Source: Gallionella sp.
Lineage (GTDB): Bacteria; Pseudomonadota; Gammaproteobacteria; Burkholderiales; Gallionellaceae
DNA length: 40,511 nt
Direction of reading: 5' to 3'
Assembly (NCBI GenBank): GCA_023229845.1
Contig: JALNYK010000027.1
Location: 1-40,511 of the forward strand
Made by a program: the position numbers and the translations under genes. Shown in pieces: positions 8,219 to 18,489 of this stretch; the stretch's first letter is position 1; each line of letters opens with the position of its first letter. The notes beneath the pieces are model-generated. The model saw nothing but the letters and a program-made list of their open reading frames with translations, did not search any database and was not told the DNA's origin.

Positions 8219-9342
8219 ATGAGCCGTTCGATCTTGATCATGGCAGGCGGCACCGGCGGACACATCATGCCGGGGCTGGCGGTCGCCGACGTGCTGCGTG
8301 CCGAAGGCTGGACCGTGACTTGGCTGGGCGCGCCCAACAGCATGGAGGCTGAGCTGGTGCCGAAGCACGGCTACGAGGTCGCGTGGGTGAATTTCTCCGG
8401 CCTGCGCGGCAAGGGAATGCTGCGCAAGCTGATGCTGCCGTTCAATTTGCTGCGCGCGCTGGGCCAGAGTGCTTCGGCGATGTTCCGCCATCGTCCCGAC
8501 GTGGTGCTCGGGCTGGGAGGTTACATCACCTTCCCCGGCGGACTGATGGCCGCGTTGCTGCGTCGTCCGCTGGTGATACACGAGCAGAACTCCATCGCCG
8601 GGCTGAGCAACAAGGTGCTGGCACGGATATCGCAACGCGTGCTGAGCGGCTTCCCGGATGTGTTGCCGGACGTCGAGTGGTGCGGCAATCCTGTGCGCGG
8701 CAGCATCGCTGCATTGCCTGAACCGGCGCAGCGTTACGCCGCGCGCAGCGGCAAGTTGAATGTGCTGGTTGTCGGCGGCAGCCTGGGCGCGAAGGCGCTG
8801 AACGAAGCGCTGCCGCAGGCGCTGGCGTTGCTGAGCAATGAGCGCAGCCCTCTCCCCAACCCTCTCCCGCAAGCGGGAGAGGGGGCAAACGAATCGCTGC
8901 GCGAGTGTCCCTTCAACGTGGTGCATCAGACCGGCAAGCAGCACTTCGAGGCGGTGCAGCAGCTGTACCGTAATGCAGGCGTGCAGGCCGATATCCGTCC
9001 CTTCCTCGACGATATGGCCGGCTGCTATGCGGATGCAGATGTGGTGATCTGCCGCGCCGGTGCACTGACGGTCGCCGAGCTGGCCGCGGCGGGCGTGGCC
9101 AGCATCCTCGTGCCGTTCCCGTTCGCGGTGGACGACCACCAGACGCATAACGCGCGCTTCCTGTCGGAGCGCGGTGCGGCGGTGCTGCTGCCGCAGACCG
9201 AACTGAATGCGGAGAAGCTCGCGCAACTGTTGCACGAACTGACCCGCGAAAAATTATTGGCAATGGCGCAACAGGCGCGCAGCGTGGCGAAGGTCGATGC
9301 GGCGCAACGGGTGGCGGACGTGTGCAAGGAGCTGGCCGAGAT

Positions 9343-9346
<4 letters not shown>
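8219..9346 (+). CDS. murG: UDP-GlcNAc:lipid I GlcNAc transferase MurG, with in-frame repeat insertion
   Basis: Peripheral membrane GT28 transferase that turns lipid I into lipid II. Start ATG 8219 with GGAG at 8208-8211. The open frame extends upstream through the hairpin repeat, but only from 8219 does the N-terminus match the family (MAGGTGGHIMPGLAVA). 375 aa against 355 in E. coli. The donor-site motif region GAGALTVAELAAAGVAS is present. Residues about 210-231 (PLPNPLPQAGEGANESLRE) are encoded by a CCCTCTCC-type palindromic repeat (8848-8900) placed between LALLSNE and VVHQTGKQH. ATGA overlap with murC. Confidence 0.96.
8848..8900. repeat. CCCTCTCC-type palindromic repeat inside murG
   Basis: CCCTCTCCCC is followed by a perfect 11-bp hairpin, CCCTCTCCCGC (8860-8870), loop AA, GCGGGAGAGGG (8873-8883). 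It is in frame. The same sequence occurs in murE but is split there by a 60-nt element. A shorter relative lies at 24040-24064 after argJ. Confidence 0.85.
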
Positions 9347-10743
<1,397 letters not shown>

Positions 10744-10745
10744 GT

Positions 10746-11780
10746 ATGTGCGCGAACCCAAAATTATCCAGCCCAGAACTCGGCACCCAGCCCTCGGCAC
10801 TCAGACCTCAGTCCTCAACACTGGGTTTGCGGGGCGAAATGCGCTTCGACGTGCCTATGCGTAAGCACACCAGCTGGCGTGCGGGCGGTGTCGCGCGCCG
10901 GATGTATCGTCCGGCCGACCTCGATGACTTGTTGGTGTTCCTGCGCACGTTGCCGGAGGACGAGCCGCTGGTTGCGGTGGGCTTGGGCAGCAACCTGCTG
11001 GTGCGCGACGGCGGTCTGCGCGGCACGGTGTTGTTGCTGCACGGCGCATTGACGGAACTGCGTCTAGCTGCGGACGGAACGATCTATGTCGAGGCCGGTG
11101 TCGCAGGCGCGAAGCTCGCGCGTTTTGCCTCGCTGCAAAACCTGCGCGGCGCGGAGTTCTTCGCCGGTATCCCCGGCACGGTCGGCGGCATGCTGGCGAT
11201 GAACGCGGGCTGCTACGGCAGCGAGATTTGGGAGCGCGTGTCGCAGGTGCGGACGGTAAATCGGTGCGGCGAGTTGCGCACACGCACGGCTGAGGATTAC
11301 GAGATCGCTTATCGCCATGTGGCGTTAAAGGAGAAGGGAGAAGGGAGAAGGGAGCAGGGTGATGCAGCGGCCGAAGGTTTGACCCTTCCCCCTTCCCCCT
11401 TCCCTCTTCCCCATGAAGAGTTTTTCGTTTCCGCAACGATGAAGTTCGAGGCGGGCGACGGCGATGCCGCGCGGCAGGAGATCAAGGCGTTGCTGGCCAA
11501 GCGCATCGCCAGCCAGCCGTTGAATCTGCCGAATGCCGGTTCGGTGTTCCGCAATCCGCCGAATGATTTCGCGGCGCGGCTGATCCAGCAATGCGGGCTG
11601 AAGGGCAAGCGCATCGGCGGGGCGCAGGTGTCGGAGAAGCATGCGAACTTCATCGTCAACACAGGCGACGCGACCGCGGCGGACATCGAGAACATGATCA
11701 ACGAAGTGAGGGCGACGGTCGCCGCGCAGACCGGGGTGCAGCTGCATCCCGAAGTGAGAATCATAGGAGAGGCAGCTTGA
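10746..11780 (+). CDS. murB: UDP-N-acetylenolpyruvoylglucosamine reductase MurB, two repeat-derived segments
   Basis: FAD enzyme that reduces UDP-GlcNAc-enolpyruvate to UDP-MurNAc. Core motifs: HTSWRAGG, GLGSNLLVRDGG, GIPGTVGGMLAMNAGCYG, and the catalytic-Ser region NAGSVFRNPP. I prefer ATG 10746; GTG 10737 is also in frame, and the conserved part only begins near residue 30. Residues about 8-27 derive from degenerate heptamers (CTCGGCA, CTCAGAC and variants, 10767-10826). Residues about 195-222 derive from an AGAAGGG heptamer array with an inverted partner (11331-11412). Both keep the frame. The TGA overlaps the ddl TTG. Function is secure; the exact start is less sure. Confidence 0.93.
   Translation: MCANPKLSSPELGTQPSALRPQSSTLGLRGEMRFDVPMRKHTSWRAGGVARRMYRPADLDDLLVFLRTLPEDEPLVAVGLGSNLLVRDGGLRGTVLLLHGALTELRLAADGTIYVEAGVAGAKLARFASLQNLRGAEFFAGIPGTVGGMLAMNAGCYGSEIWERVSQVRTVNRCGELRTRTAEDYEIAYRHVALKEKGEGRREQGDAAAEGLTLPPSPFPLPHEEFFVSATMKFEAGDGDAARQEIKALLAKRIASQPLNLPNAGSVFRNPPNDFAARLIQQCGLKGKRIGGAQVSEKHANFIVNTGDATAADIENMINEVRATVAAQTGVQLHPEVRIIGEAA
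10767..10826 (+). repeat. Degenerate heptamer repeat coding the MurB N-terminus
   Basis: Reads in 7-nt steps as CCCAGAA, CTCGGCA, CCCAGCC, CTCGGCA, CTCAGAC, CTCAGTC, CTCAACA. The period and base content match the CACTCAG units in murF and, on the other strand, the GGACTGA units before lpxC. Confidence 0.7.
11331..11412. repeat. AGAAGGG heptamer array with inverted partner, inside murB
   Basis: Three to four AGAAGGG-like heptamers at 11331-11360 face CCTTCCCC-type repeats at 11383-11412, forming an imperfect hairpin in the coding strand. The insert encodes a charged then proline-rich loop (GEGRREQ ... LPPSPFPLP) within MurB. Confidence 0.8.
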
Positions 11781-12688
11781 AGAATTTAGGAAAAGTGGCG
11801 GTGCTGTTCGGCGGCAAATCCGCCGAGCGCGAGGTCTCGCTGAAGAGCGGCGCGGCAGTGCTGGCCGCGTTGCAGCGCAGCGGTGTGGATGCGCATGCGT
11901 TCGATCCGGCGGTGCAGAACCTGCAGGCGCTACGCGACGAGGGTTACGACCGCGCGTTCATCGCGCTGCACGGACGCGGCGGCGAGGACGGCACGGTGCA
12001 GGGCGCGCTGGAACTGCTGGGCATCCCGTACACCGGCAGCGGCGTGCTGGCTTCCGCGTTGGGCATGGACAAGTGGCGCACCAAGCTGGTGTGGCAGGCG
12101 GCGGGCCTGCCGATACCGGCCTACACCTTGCTGAACGAACACAGCGACTGGGACGCGGTGGCCGCACAGCTTGGATTGCCGATATTCGTGAAGCCGGCGA
12201 ACGAGGGCTCCAGCGTCGGCATCGGCAAGGCGAAGACGGTCGAACAGTTGCAGGCGGCGTACCGCGAGGCGGCGAAGCACGACAAGCTGGTGATCGCCGA
12301 GAGCTTCATCGGCGGCGGCGAATACACCGCGGCGATCCTGGGCGATATCGCGTTACCGGTCATCAAGATCGAGCCGGCCAACGAGTTCTACGACTACGAG
12401 GCGAAATACCTGCGCGACGACACGCGCTACCTGTGCCCCTGCGGCCTGAGCGCCGAGAAGGAAGCCGAGATACAGCATCTGGCGAAGCTGGCATTCGCGC
12501 TGATCGGCGGTCAGGGCTGGGGGCGCGTGGATTTCCTGATGGGAGAGGACGGCCAGCCTTATTTGCTGGAGATCAACACCTCGCCGGGGATGACCGACCA
12601 CAGCCTGGTGCCGATGGCGGCGCGGCAGGCGGGCATTTCATTCGAGCAGTTGGTGCTGTCGGTATTGGAAAAAGCGCATGTGGGATAA
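11777..12688 (+). CDS. ddl: D-alanine--D-alanine ligase Ddl
   Basis: ATP-grasp enzyme that makes the D-Ala-D-Ala dipeptide used by MurF. TTG 11777 overlaps the murB TGA and has AGGAGA upstream; it gives 303 aa, matching DdlB (306). Seen motifs: VLFGGKSAEREVSLKSG at the N-terminus, LHGRGGEDG, GSGVLASALGMDK, PANEGSSVGIGK, and EINTSPGMTDHSLVP at the metal and ATP site. It overlaps ftsQ by 11 nt. Confidence 0.96.
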   Translation: MKNLGKVAVLFGGKSAEREVSLKSGAAVLAALQRSGVDAHAFDPAVQNLQALRDEGYDRAFIALHGRGGEDGTVQGALELLGIPYTGSGVLASALGMDKWRTKLVWQAAGLPIPAYTLLNEHSDWDAVAAQLGLPIFVKPANEGSSVGIGKAKTVEQLQAAYREAAKHDKLVIAESFIGGGEYTAAILGDIALPVIKIEPANEFYDYEAKYLRDDTRYLCPCGLSAEKEAEIQHLAKLAFALIGGQGWGRVDFLMGEDGQPYLLEINTSPGMTDHSLVPMAARQAGISFEQLVLSVLEKAHVG

Positions 12689-13382
12689 CGCACCGCTGCT
12701 GCGCAACATCGCCAGCGCGCTGATGACATTCAGCGTGCTGGCGGTGCTGTACGGCGCTGCGTATTACACGGTGCATCTGCCGGGGCTGTTCCCGCTGCAC
12801 AGCGTGCGCTTGGATGCGCCGCCGCAGCGGGTGATTCCAGAGGAGGTGCTGCAGAAGGTGCGGGGCGAGGTGAACGGCAATTTTTTCACGGTGGATATCG
12901 ATAGCTTGCGCGCATCGTTGGAGCAACTGCCTTGGGTGCGCAGCGTCAACATCAGGCGCGAGTTTCCGGACCGGCTGACGGTGCAATTGGAAGAGCACCA
13001 GATATTGGCGCGTTGGAACGGTGCATCGCTGGTGAACACCCACGGAGAGGTGTTCGACGCGCAGAGCGCAGAGGTGCTGCCGTCGTTCGTTGGACAGGAC
13101 GGCGATTCTTACGAGATATCGCAGCGCTACGGCGAGTTCGGCGAGCAGTTGGAGCCGCTGAGGCTGAGGGTCGCACAGATCGCGCTGAGTCCACGCCATG
13201 CCTGGCAGTTGCATTTGAGCAACGGCATGGTGCTGGAACTGGGACGCGAAGAGATGGAGCAGCGCCTCGCGCGCTTCGTCGAGGTGTATCCGTACAGCCT
13301 CGCGGCGCTGGAGGGTTCGGTGAAATATGTGGATTTGCGTTACCGCAACGGCTTCGCGCTGGGCGGGGCGTTCAACGGTTAA
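12678..13382 (+). CDS. ftsQ: Cell division protein FtsQ
   Basis: Bitopic divisome protein. Short cytoplasmic N-terminus, one transmembrane segment near residues 11-33, then a periplasmic POTRA domain (LHSVRLDAPPQRVIPEEVLQ to about residue 105) and the beta domain with LPWVRSVNIRREFPDRLTV. 234 aa, a usual length for betaproteobacteria. FtsQ recruits FtsB and FtsL. The start lies within the last codons of ddl, and ftsA follows after 20 nt with its own GGGAG. Confidence 0.95.
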   Translation: MWDNAPLLRNIASALMTFSVLAVLYGAAYYTVHLPGLFPLHSVRLDAPPQRVIPEEVLQKVRGEVNGNFFTVDIDSLRASLEQLPWVRSVNIRREFPDRLTVQLEEHQILARWNGASLVNTHGEVFDAQSAEVLPSFVGQDGDSYEISQRYGEFGEQLEPLRLRVAQIALSPRHAWQLHLSNGMVLELGREEMEQRLARFVEVYPYSLAALEGSVKYVDLRYRNGFALGGAFNG

Positions 13383-13402
13383 GGGGCGGCAGGGAGTAAA
13401 CG

Positions 13403-14641
13403 ATGAGCAGAAACAGCAAGGAAGCCAAAAATCTGGTGGTCGGTCTGGATATCGGTACGTCCAAGATCGTCGCCATCGTCGGCGAGGTCAAGCCGGACGG
13501 TGCGCTGGAGGTGATCGGCATGGGCATGCATGCATCCAGCGGCATGAAGAAAGGCATGGTGGTCAATATCGAGGCGACAGTCGGCGCGATCCAGCGCGCG
13601 CTGGAAGAGGCCGAGCTGATGGCGGATTGCAAGATCCGCGAGGTCTGCACCGGCATCGCCGGCAGCCACATCCGCGGCATTAATTCGCGCGGCATGGTGA
13701 AGATCAAGGAGAAGGAAGTGATGGCCCCCGACATCGAGCGCGTGATGGAAACCGCCAGCTCGATCAGCCTGCCGGGCGACCAGCAGATCCTGCATATCCT
13801 CGAACAGGAATTCAGCATCGACGGGCAGGACGGCATCAAGAAGCCGCTGGGCATGAGCGGCATGCGCCTCGACGTGGAAGTGCACATCGTCAGCGGCGCA
13901 GTCGCCGCGGTGCAGAACATCATGAAGTGCATCCACCGCTGCGGGCTGGAAGTCAACGAGCTGATTCTGCAGCCGCTGGCGTCCTCCAAGGCGGTGCTGG
14001 AGGAAGACGAGAAGGAACTGGGCGTGTGCATCGTCGACATCGGCGGCGGCACGACCGACATCGCGGTGTTCACCGGCGGCGCGATCCGCCATACCGCGGT
14101 GATCCCGATCGCGGGCGACCAGATCACCAACGATATCGCGATGGCGTTGCGCACGCCGACGCAGGACGCCGAAGACATCAAGATCAAACACGGCTGCGCG
14201 CTGCGCCAGCTGGCCGACGACGGCATGATCGAAGTTCCGGGTGTGGGTGAGCGCGGGCCGCGCATGCTGTCGCGCCAGACATTGGCCGAGGTGATCGAGC
14301 CGCGCGTCGAGGAACTGTATTCGCTGGTGCAGCAGGAGCTGCGCCGCAGCGGCTTCGAGGATCTGCTGTCTTCCGGCATCGTCATCACCGGCGGCAGCGC
14401 CGCGATGCAGGGCATGGTCGAACTGGGCGAGGAAATCTTCCATATGCCGGTGCGGCTGGGCATTCCCAAATATGTCGGCGGCTTGTCCGATGTCGTGAAA
14501 ACGCCGCGCATGGCGACCGGTGTCGGTCTGCTGTTGTACGGGCTGGAACATCATCAACGTAACGAGGAGACGCGTATGCAAACGAGTTCTTTCGGCGATG
14601 TACTGGCAAGGATGAAAGCCTGGTTCCAGGGCAATTTTTAA
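13403..14641 (+). CDS. ftsA: Cell division protein FtsA
   Basis: Actin-like ATPase that tethers FtsZ to the membrane. 412 aa. Phosphate-binding motifs GLDIGTSKIVAIVGE near residue 13 and IVDIGGGTTDIAVF near residue 211, adenosine loop GIVITGGSAAMQG near residue 330. The C-terminus FGDVLARMKAWFQGNF is the amphipathic membrane-targeting helix. A 108-nt gap with an AAGGAG site leads into ftsZ. Confidence 0.98.
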   Translation: MSRNSKEAKNLVVGLDIGTSKIVAIVGEVKPDGALEVIGMGMHASSGMKKGMVVNIEATVGAIQRALEEAELMADCKIREVCTGIAGSHIRGINSRGMVKIKEKEVMAPDIERVMETASSISLPGDQQILHILEQEFSIDGQDGIKKPLGMSGMRLDVEVHIVSGAVAAVQNIMKCIHRCGLEVNELILQPLASSKAVLEEDEKELGVCIVDIGGGTTDIAVFTGGAIRHTAVIPIAGDQITNDIAMALRTPTQDAEDIKIKHGCALRQLADDGMIEVPGVGERGPRMLSRQTLAEVIEPRVEELYSLVQQELRRSGFEDLLSSGIVITGGSAAMQGMVELGEEIFHMPVRLGIPKYVGGLSDVVKTPRMATGVGLLLYGLEHHQRNEETRMQTSSFGDVLARMKAWFQGNF

Positions 14642-14749
14642 ATCCATTCCTCGGGCGCATCGTCGTGCGGTGCTTCTGGGAATGAATTTCGGGGTTTAGT
14701 AACAGGTTGGGTTCAGGGTTGGTTTTGCAATTAAGAAAAGGAGAAGACG

Positions 14750-15928
14750 ATGTTTGAATTATTGGAAGCTGAGACTCAGGATGCGGTCATCAAGGTGATC
14801 GGTGTGGGCGGCTGCGGCGGAAATGCGGTGGACCACATGATCGAGCAAGGCGTGCAAGGGGTGGAGTTCATCGTCATCAACACCGATGCGCAGGCGCTCA
14901 AGCGCAGCAAGGCGCGCACCCAGCTGCAGATCGGTGTGAACATCACCAAGGGCCTGGGCGCCGGTGCGAAGCCGTCGGTCGGACAGGCGGCGGCGGAAGA
15001 AGATCGCGAGCGCATCAAGGAAATGCTGAGTGGCGCTGACATGGTGTTTATCACCGCGGGCATGGGCGGCGGCACCGGCACCGGCGCTGCGCCCATCGTC
15101 GCGCAGATCGCGCGCGAGCTGGACATCCTGACCGTGGCAGTGGTCACCAAGCCGTTCACCTATGAAGGCAACCGCATGCGTTTCGCGAAGGCCGGCATCG
15201 AGGCGCTGCACGAGCATGTCGATTCGCTGATCATCGTGCCGAACTCCAAGCTGATGGAAGTGCTGGGTACGGACATCACCGTGCCGGAAGCATTCAAGGC
15301 TGCGAACGGCGTATTGCAGGGTGCGGTGGCCGGCATCGCCGAGGTCATCAATGTCCCCGGCCTGATCAACGTGGACTTTGCGGACGTAAAGACCGTGATG
15401 TCGGAAAACGGCATGGCAATGATGGGCTCCGCGATCGCCAACGGGCCTGACCGTGCGCGCACCGCAGCCGAGCGCGCGATCGCCAGCCCGTTGCTGGAAG
15501 ACGTGGATATGTCCGGCGCGCGCGGCGTGCTGGTGAACATCACGTCGAGCATCAACCTGAAACTGAAGGAAATCGACGACGTGATGGAATGCGTGCAGTT
15601 TGCCGCGGAAGAAGCGACCGTGATCGTCGGCTCGGTGTTCGACGAGGCGATGGGCGACGAGCTGCGCGTGACTGTCGTGGCGACCGGTTTGGGCGCACCG
15701 CTGGCACGCAAGCAATCGAAGCCGGAAGTGGTGTATCGCGGCGAGGAAGCGACTTACCAGCGCACCGGCACCGACAACCAGCCGGTCGCCAATCCGGGCG
15801 TGAATTACAGCGAGCTGGATACGCCCGCAGTGATGCGTCGCGGCCGCCGCGAGCAGATCGATGCGATGGAGAAGTCCGGCATGGATACGCTCGACATCCC
15901 GTCGTTCCTGCGCAAACAGGCGGATTAA
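14750..15928 (+). CDS. ftsZ: Cell division GTPase FtsZ
   Basis: Tubulin-like GTPase that forms the Z ring. 392 aa. Tubulin signature GGGTGTGAAPIVAQ near residues 106-119, N-terminal VIGVGGCGGNAVDHM, T7 loop region NVDFADVKTVM, and the conserved C-terminal peptide LDIPSFLRKQAD that binds FtsA and ZipA-type partners. Four likely ring-associated Zap genes lie elsewhere in this window (zapD, zapA, a ZapB-like gene). The stop is followed within 6 nt by a heptamer array. Confidence 0.99.
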   Translation: MFELLEAETQDAVIKVIGVGGCGGNAVDHMIEQGVQGVEFIVINTDAQALKRSKARTQLQIGVNITKGLGAGAKPSVGQAAAEEDRERIKEMLSGADMVFITAGMGGGTGTGAAPIVAQIARELDILTVAVVTKPFTYEGNRMRFAKAGIEALHEHVDSLIIVPNSKLMEVLGTDITVPEAFKAANGVLQGAVAGIAEVINVPGLINVDFADVKTVMSENGMAMMGSAIANGPDRARTAAERAIASPLLEDVDMSGARGVLVNITSSINLKLKEIDDVMECVQFAAEEATVIVGSVFDEAMGDELRVTVVATGLGAPLARKQSKPEVVYRGEEATYQRTGTDNQPVANPGVNYSELDTPAVMRRGRREQIDAMEKSGMDTLDIPSFLRKQAD

Positions 15929-15933
15929 GATTG

Positions 15934-16030
15934 GGACTGAGGACTGAGGACTGAGGACTGAGGACTGAGGACTGAGGACTGAGGACTGAGGACTGAGGAC
16001 TGAGGACTGAGGACTGAGGACTGAGGACTG
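15934..16030 (+). repeat. Heptanucleotide tandem array (GGACTGA) of ~14 units between ftsZ and lpxC
   Basis: Thirteen perfect GGACTGA units plus a 6-nt partial one, with no mismatch. It fills nearly the whole ftsZ-lpxC gap and stops 48 nt before the lpxC start. A TAAAAT sequence at 16043-16048 could be a -10 box, which would put the -35 position within the array. A perfect array of this length should be prone to slippage. Confidence 0.97.
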
Positions 16031-16078
16031 GGAGGGGCGTGGTAAAATTGCGCCTCGATTTCATCGCTCGGGACACCG

Positions 16079-16990
16079 ATGGTTAAGCAACGTACATTGA
16101 AGGGCTCCGTCAGCGTGACGGGCGTCGGCTTGCACAGCGGCGAGAAGGCCACGCTCGGTTTGCGTCCGGCCCCGGCTAACAGCGGGATCGTGTTCCGCCG
16201 CGTGGACGTCAGGCCGGTGGAGGAGATACGTGCGCGCGCAGAACTGGTGCACGACACGCGGTTGTCCACCTGTATGGAGCAGAACGGCGTGCGCATCGCC
16301 ACGGTCGAACATCTGATGTCGGCTTTCGCCGGACTGGGTGTCGATAATGCCTATGTCGATCTGGACAGCGCCGAGGTGCCCATCATGGATGGCAGCGCCG
16401 GCACGTTCATCTTTCTGCTGCAGTCGGCGGGCATCGTCGAGCAATCCGCCGCCAAGAAATTCATCCGCGTGAAGAAAAGTATAGAGGTGAAACAGGGCGA
16501 CAAGTGGGTGCGCTTCGATCCTTTCAACGGCTACAAGCTGACTTTCACGATCAACTTCGCTCATCCGGTGTTCGCCAACGCCAAACAGCATGTCACGGTC
16601 GATCTGGGCGAGGAATCCTATGTGCGCGACATCAGCCGTGCGCGCACCTTCGGCTTCATGCAGGACGTCGAGAACATGCGTGCGCAGGGGCTGGCGCTGG
16701 GCGGCAGTCTGGACAACGCCATCGTGATGGACGAATACCGCGTGTTGAATGCCGACGGCCTGCGTTTCGAGGACGAGTTCGTCAAGCACAAGGTGCTCGA
16801 CGCTATCGGCGATCTCTATATGCTGGGATATCCGCTGATCGGCGCGTTCTCGGGATTCAAGTCCGGCCATGCGCTCAACAACGCGCTGGTGCGTGCGCTG
16901 CTTGCCGACGAAGCGGCGTGGGAGTTCGTCACCTACGACAGCGTGGAAGACGCTCCGGCGTTCCTGCGACTGCAACTGCAAACTGCCTGA
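16079..16990 (+). CDS. lpxC: UDP-3-O-acyl-N-acetylglucosamine deacetylase LpxC
   Basis: Zn-dependent committed step of lipid A synthesis. 303 aa (E. coli 305). Zinc and catalytic residues are visible: TVEHLMSAFAG (His near 78), EVPIMDGSA, and HKVLDAIGDLYM (His near 237, Asp near 241). GVGLHSGEKA at the N-terminus is typical. Placement after ftsZ is the standard proteobacterial order. Its leader holds the GGACTGA array. Confidence 0.98.
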   Translation: MVKQRTLKGSVSVTGVGLHSGEKATLGLRPAPANSGIVFRRVDVRPVEEIRARAELVHDTRLSTCMEQNGVRIATVEHLMSAFAGLGVDNAYVDLDSAEVPIMDGSAGTFIFLLQSAGIVEQSAAKKFIRVKKSIEVKQGDKWVRFDPFNGYKLTFTINFAHPVFANAKQHVTVDLGEESYVRDISRARTFGFMQDVENMRAQGLALGGSLDNAIVMDEYRVLNADGLRFEDEFVKHKVLDAIGDLYMLGYPLIGAFSGFKSGHALNNALVRALLADEAAWEFVTYDSVEDAPAFLRLQLQTA

Positions 16991-16999
16991 TCTTCGGGC

Positions 17000-17200
17000 A
17001 TGCTGATCCTGAGGTTATTCTTCATATTGGTGGTTTTGCTGCTGGTGATAGGCGGCGGAATGTATATATTCACGGGCGACCGTCGCTACATGGATTTTGC
17101 CTGGAAGACGTTGCGCTTCGCGGTGCTGGTGCTGTTGGTGTTTGGCCTGTTGTATGTGCTGGAGCACTTTGTACTGGTAGGCTGGCGGGTGCTGGTTTAA
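17000..17200 (+). CDS. Small two-helix membrane protein
   Basis: 66 aa with two strongly hydrophobic segments (about residues 2-23 and 38-60) around a short charged loop, GDRRYMDFAWKTLR. It starts 9 nt after lpxC and is probably cotranscribed. A small hydrophobic ORF after lpxC is common in betaproteobacteria as far as I recall, but I know no function. The Shine-Dalgarno site is weak. Confidence 0.7.
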   Translation: MLILRLFFILVVLLLVIGGGMYIFTGDRRYMDFAWKTLRFAVLVLLVFGLLYVLEHFVLVGWRVLV

Positions 17201-17219
17201 GGGCTTGCTGAAACAGGTT

Positions 17220-17960
17220 TTAGCAGTCCTTGTAGCCCGAGGCGGCGCAATTGGCGACAAGCGACCGTACCTGTATGAGTTGTTCGTCGCTTAATTTCTG
17301 GGCGATAGTGGCGAGCCGTTCGGTATATTGAGCCTGACTGTCCGAAGTCTTGGCGTTGGCGGCGGCAAGATTCATCCACATGTATGCCTGAAGCGAATCC
17401 TGCGGCACGCCTGATCCGGCATCGTAGGCGTCTCCAAGGTTGCGCTGGGCCGTGGGGTTGCCCTGCGTTGCGGCCAGCCGATACCAATGGACAGCAAGCT
17501 TGAGATCCTGAAGTACGCCCCCCCCTTGTGAATACATCACGCCAAGATTGACCTGTGCCGGAGCGTAACCTTGTTCGGCGGCGGCTCGGTAGAAGCTGGC
17601 AGCCCGGTCGAGATTTTGCGGTACGGTTTCGCCTTTTGAATAGATATTGCCGAGGTTGAATTGCGCCGGAGCATAGCCCTGCTCTGCGGCAAGCAAGTAC
17701 CACTGTATCGACTCTTTGGCATTTTTTGGCAGATGCCGACCATGTTCGTACATGATGCCTAGATTGAATTGGGCGACGGCGTTGCCCTGCTTCGCGAGCA
17801 GGCTATATAGCAACGCAGCCTTGGCATAATCGCCGGCGTCGTAGGCGTTGCTCGCTTCCAGCGTGTATTCGATGTCCGACTGTTGCCACGCGATTGCCGG
17901 AAACGACGCGGGGGACAGGACGAGGCAGCCCAGCAGTATAAGAACAGGTGATTTTTTCAT
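17220..17960 (-). CDS. Exported Sel1-repeat (TPR-like) protein
   Basis: 246 aa. An N-terminal signal peptide (hydrophobic residues 5-22, likely cleavage after AIA near residue 24) is followed by about four Sel1 repeats of 36 residues, recognised by the recurring AxFNLGxMYxxG, VPQN and AAxWYRxAAEQG pattern. The last 60 residues are a helical tail ending in two Cys. Sel1 proteins are periplasmic scaffolds; partner unknown. It lies convergent to the lpxC operon and downstream of dciA on the same strand. Confidence 0.9.
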   Translation of the reverse strand: MKKSPVLILLGCLVLSPASFPAIAWQQSDIEYTLEASNAYDAGDYAKAALLYSLLAKQGNAVAQFNLGIMYEHGRHLPKNAKESIQWYLLAAEQGYAPAQFNLGNIYSKGETVPQNLDRAASFYRAAAEQGYAPAQVNLGVMYSQGGGVLQDLKLAVHWYRLAATQGNPTAQRNLGDAYDAGSGVPQDSLQAYMWMNLAAANAKTSDSQAQYTERLATIAQKLSDEQLIQVRSLVANCAASGYKDC

Positions 17961-18027
17961 CTCGGTGCGGTTCCTGATGCGGGGAAGGTGGCCGCGATTA
18001 TACTTTGCTGCCGGGTTTGGCCATTAA

Positions 18028-18453
18028 TCATGACTTTCCCGTCTTGGCGATTTTCTTCAGTGCGAACTTGAGCGGCGAATCGGCTAACGATTCGCTGAAC
18101 TGGCTCAGCGCATTGCGCGCCGTTCTGCTCAGTTCCCGCGGTTGTTGCGGGCGCGGTGCGGGTTCATAGCCGACTTGCACCTTGACCCGGATTCCGCTAA
18201 CCTCGCAGCCCCTGTTTTGCAATAAAACAACGAGTTCCGGCGCAAGCTGGCGCAATTTTGCGGCGGCGGTGGAATTCGGGGCAGCGACGGTGAGCGTGCC
18301 GAACTGCAGTCCCAGCACGGTGCAGGATTGCGCAAGATAGGCTGGCGCGGCATTCGCGAAATGGCGCTGCAGGGTCGACAGGGCTTGAGCCCTGGAGACG
18401 AGCGGACGGAGTTCCGCGTTGCTGCCGAGTAGTGATCCGAATCGTTGCGCCAC
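18028..18453 (-). CDS. dciA: DciA-like replicative helicase loader (DUF721)
   Basis: 141 aa. The N-terminal half (STLQRHFANAAPAYLAQSC, LTVAAPNSTAAAKLRQLAPEL) fits the DUF721 KH-like domain of DciA, which helps load DnaB in bacteria without DnaC. The tail is a basic, flexible segment (LKFALKKIAKTGKS). The start is GTG 18453 with no clear Shine-Dalgarno site. Position between lpxC and the secA-side peptidase, and divergent from that peptidase, is the common betaproteobacterial context. Domain call fairly sure; loader role is inferred from the family. Confidence 0.8.
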   Translation of the reverse strand: MAQRFGSLLGSNAELRPLVSRAQALSTLQRHFANAAPAYLAQSCTVLGLQFGTLTVAAPNSTAAAKLRQLAPELVVLLQNRGCEVSGIRVKVQVGYEPAPRPQQPRELSRTARNALSQFSESLADSPLKFALKKIAKTGKS

Positions 18454-18489
18454 GAGATTGATAATATAAATAAGGCAAGGGAGCCGGAT

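Noticed and set aside
8860..8883. Intrinsic terminator in murG
   Set aside because: Inside an intact coding frame and not followed by a U-run.
15934..16030. CRISPR array
   Set aside because: Units are 7 nt and contiguous with no spacers; a simple tandem repeat.
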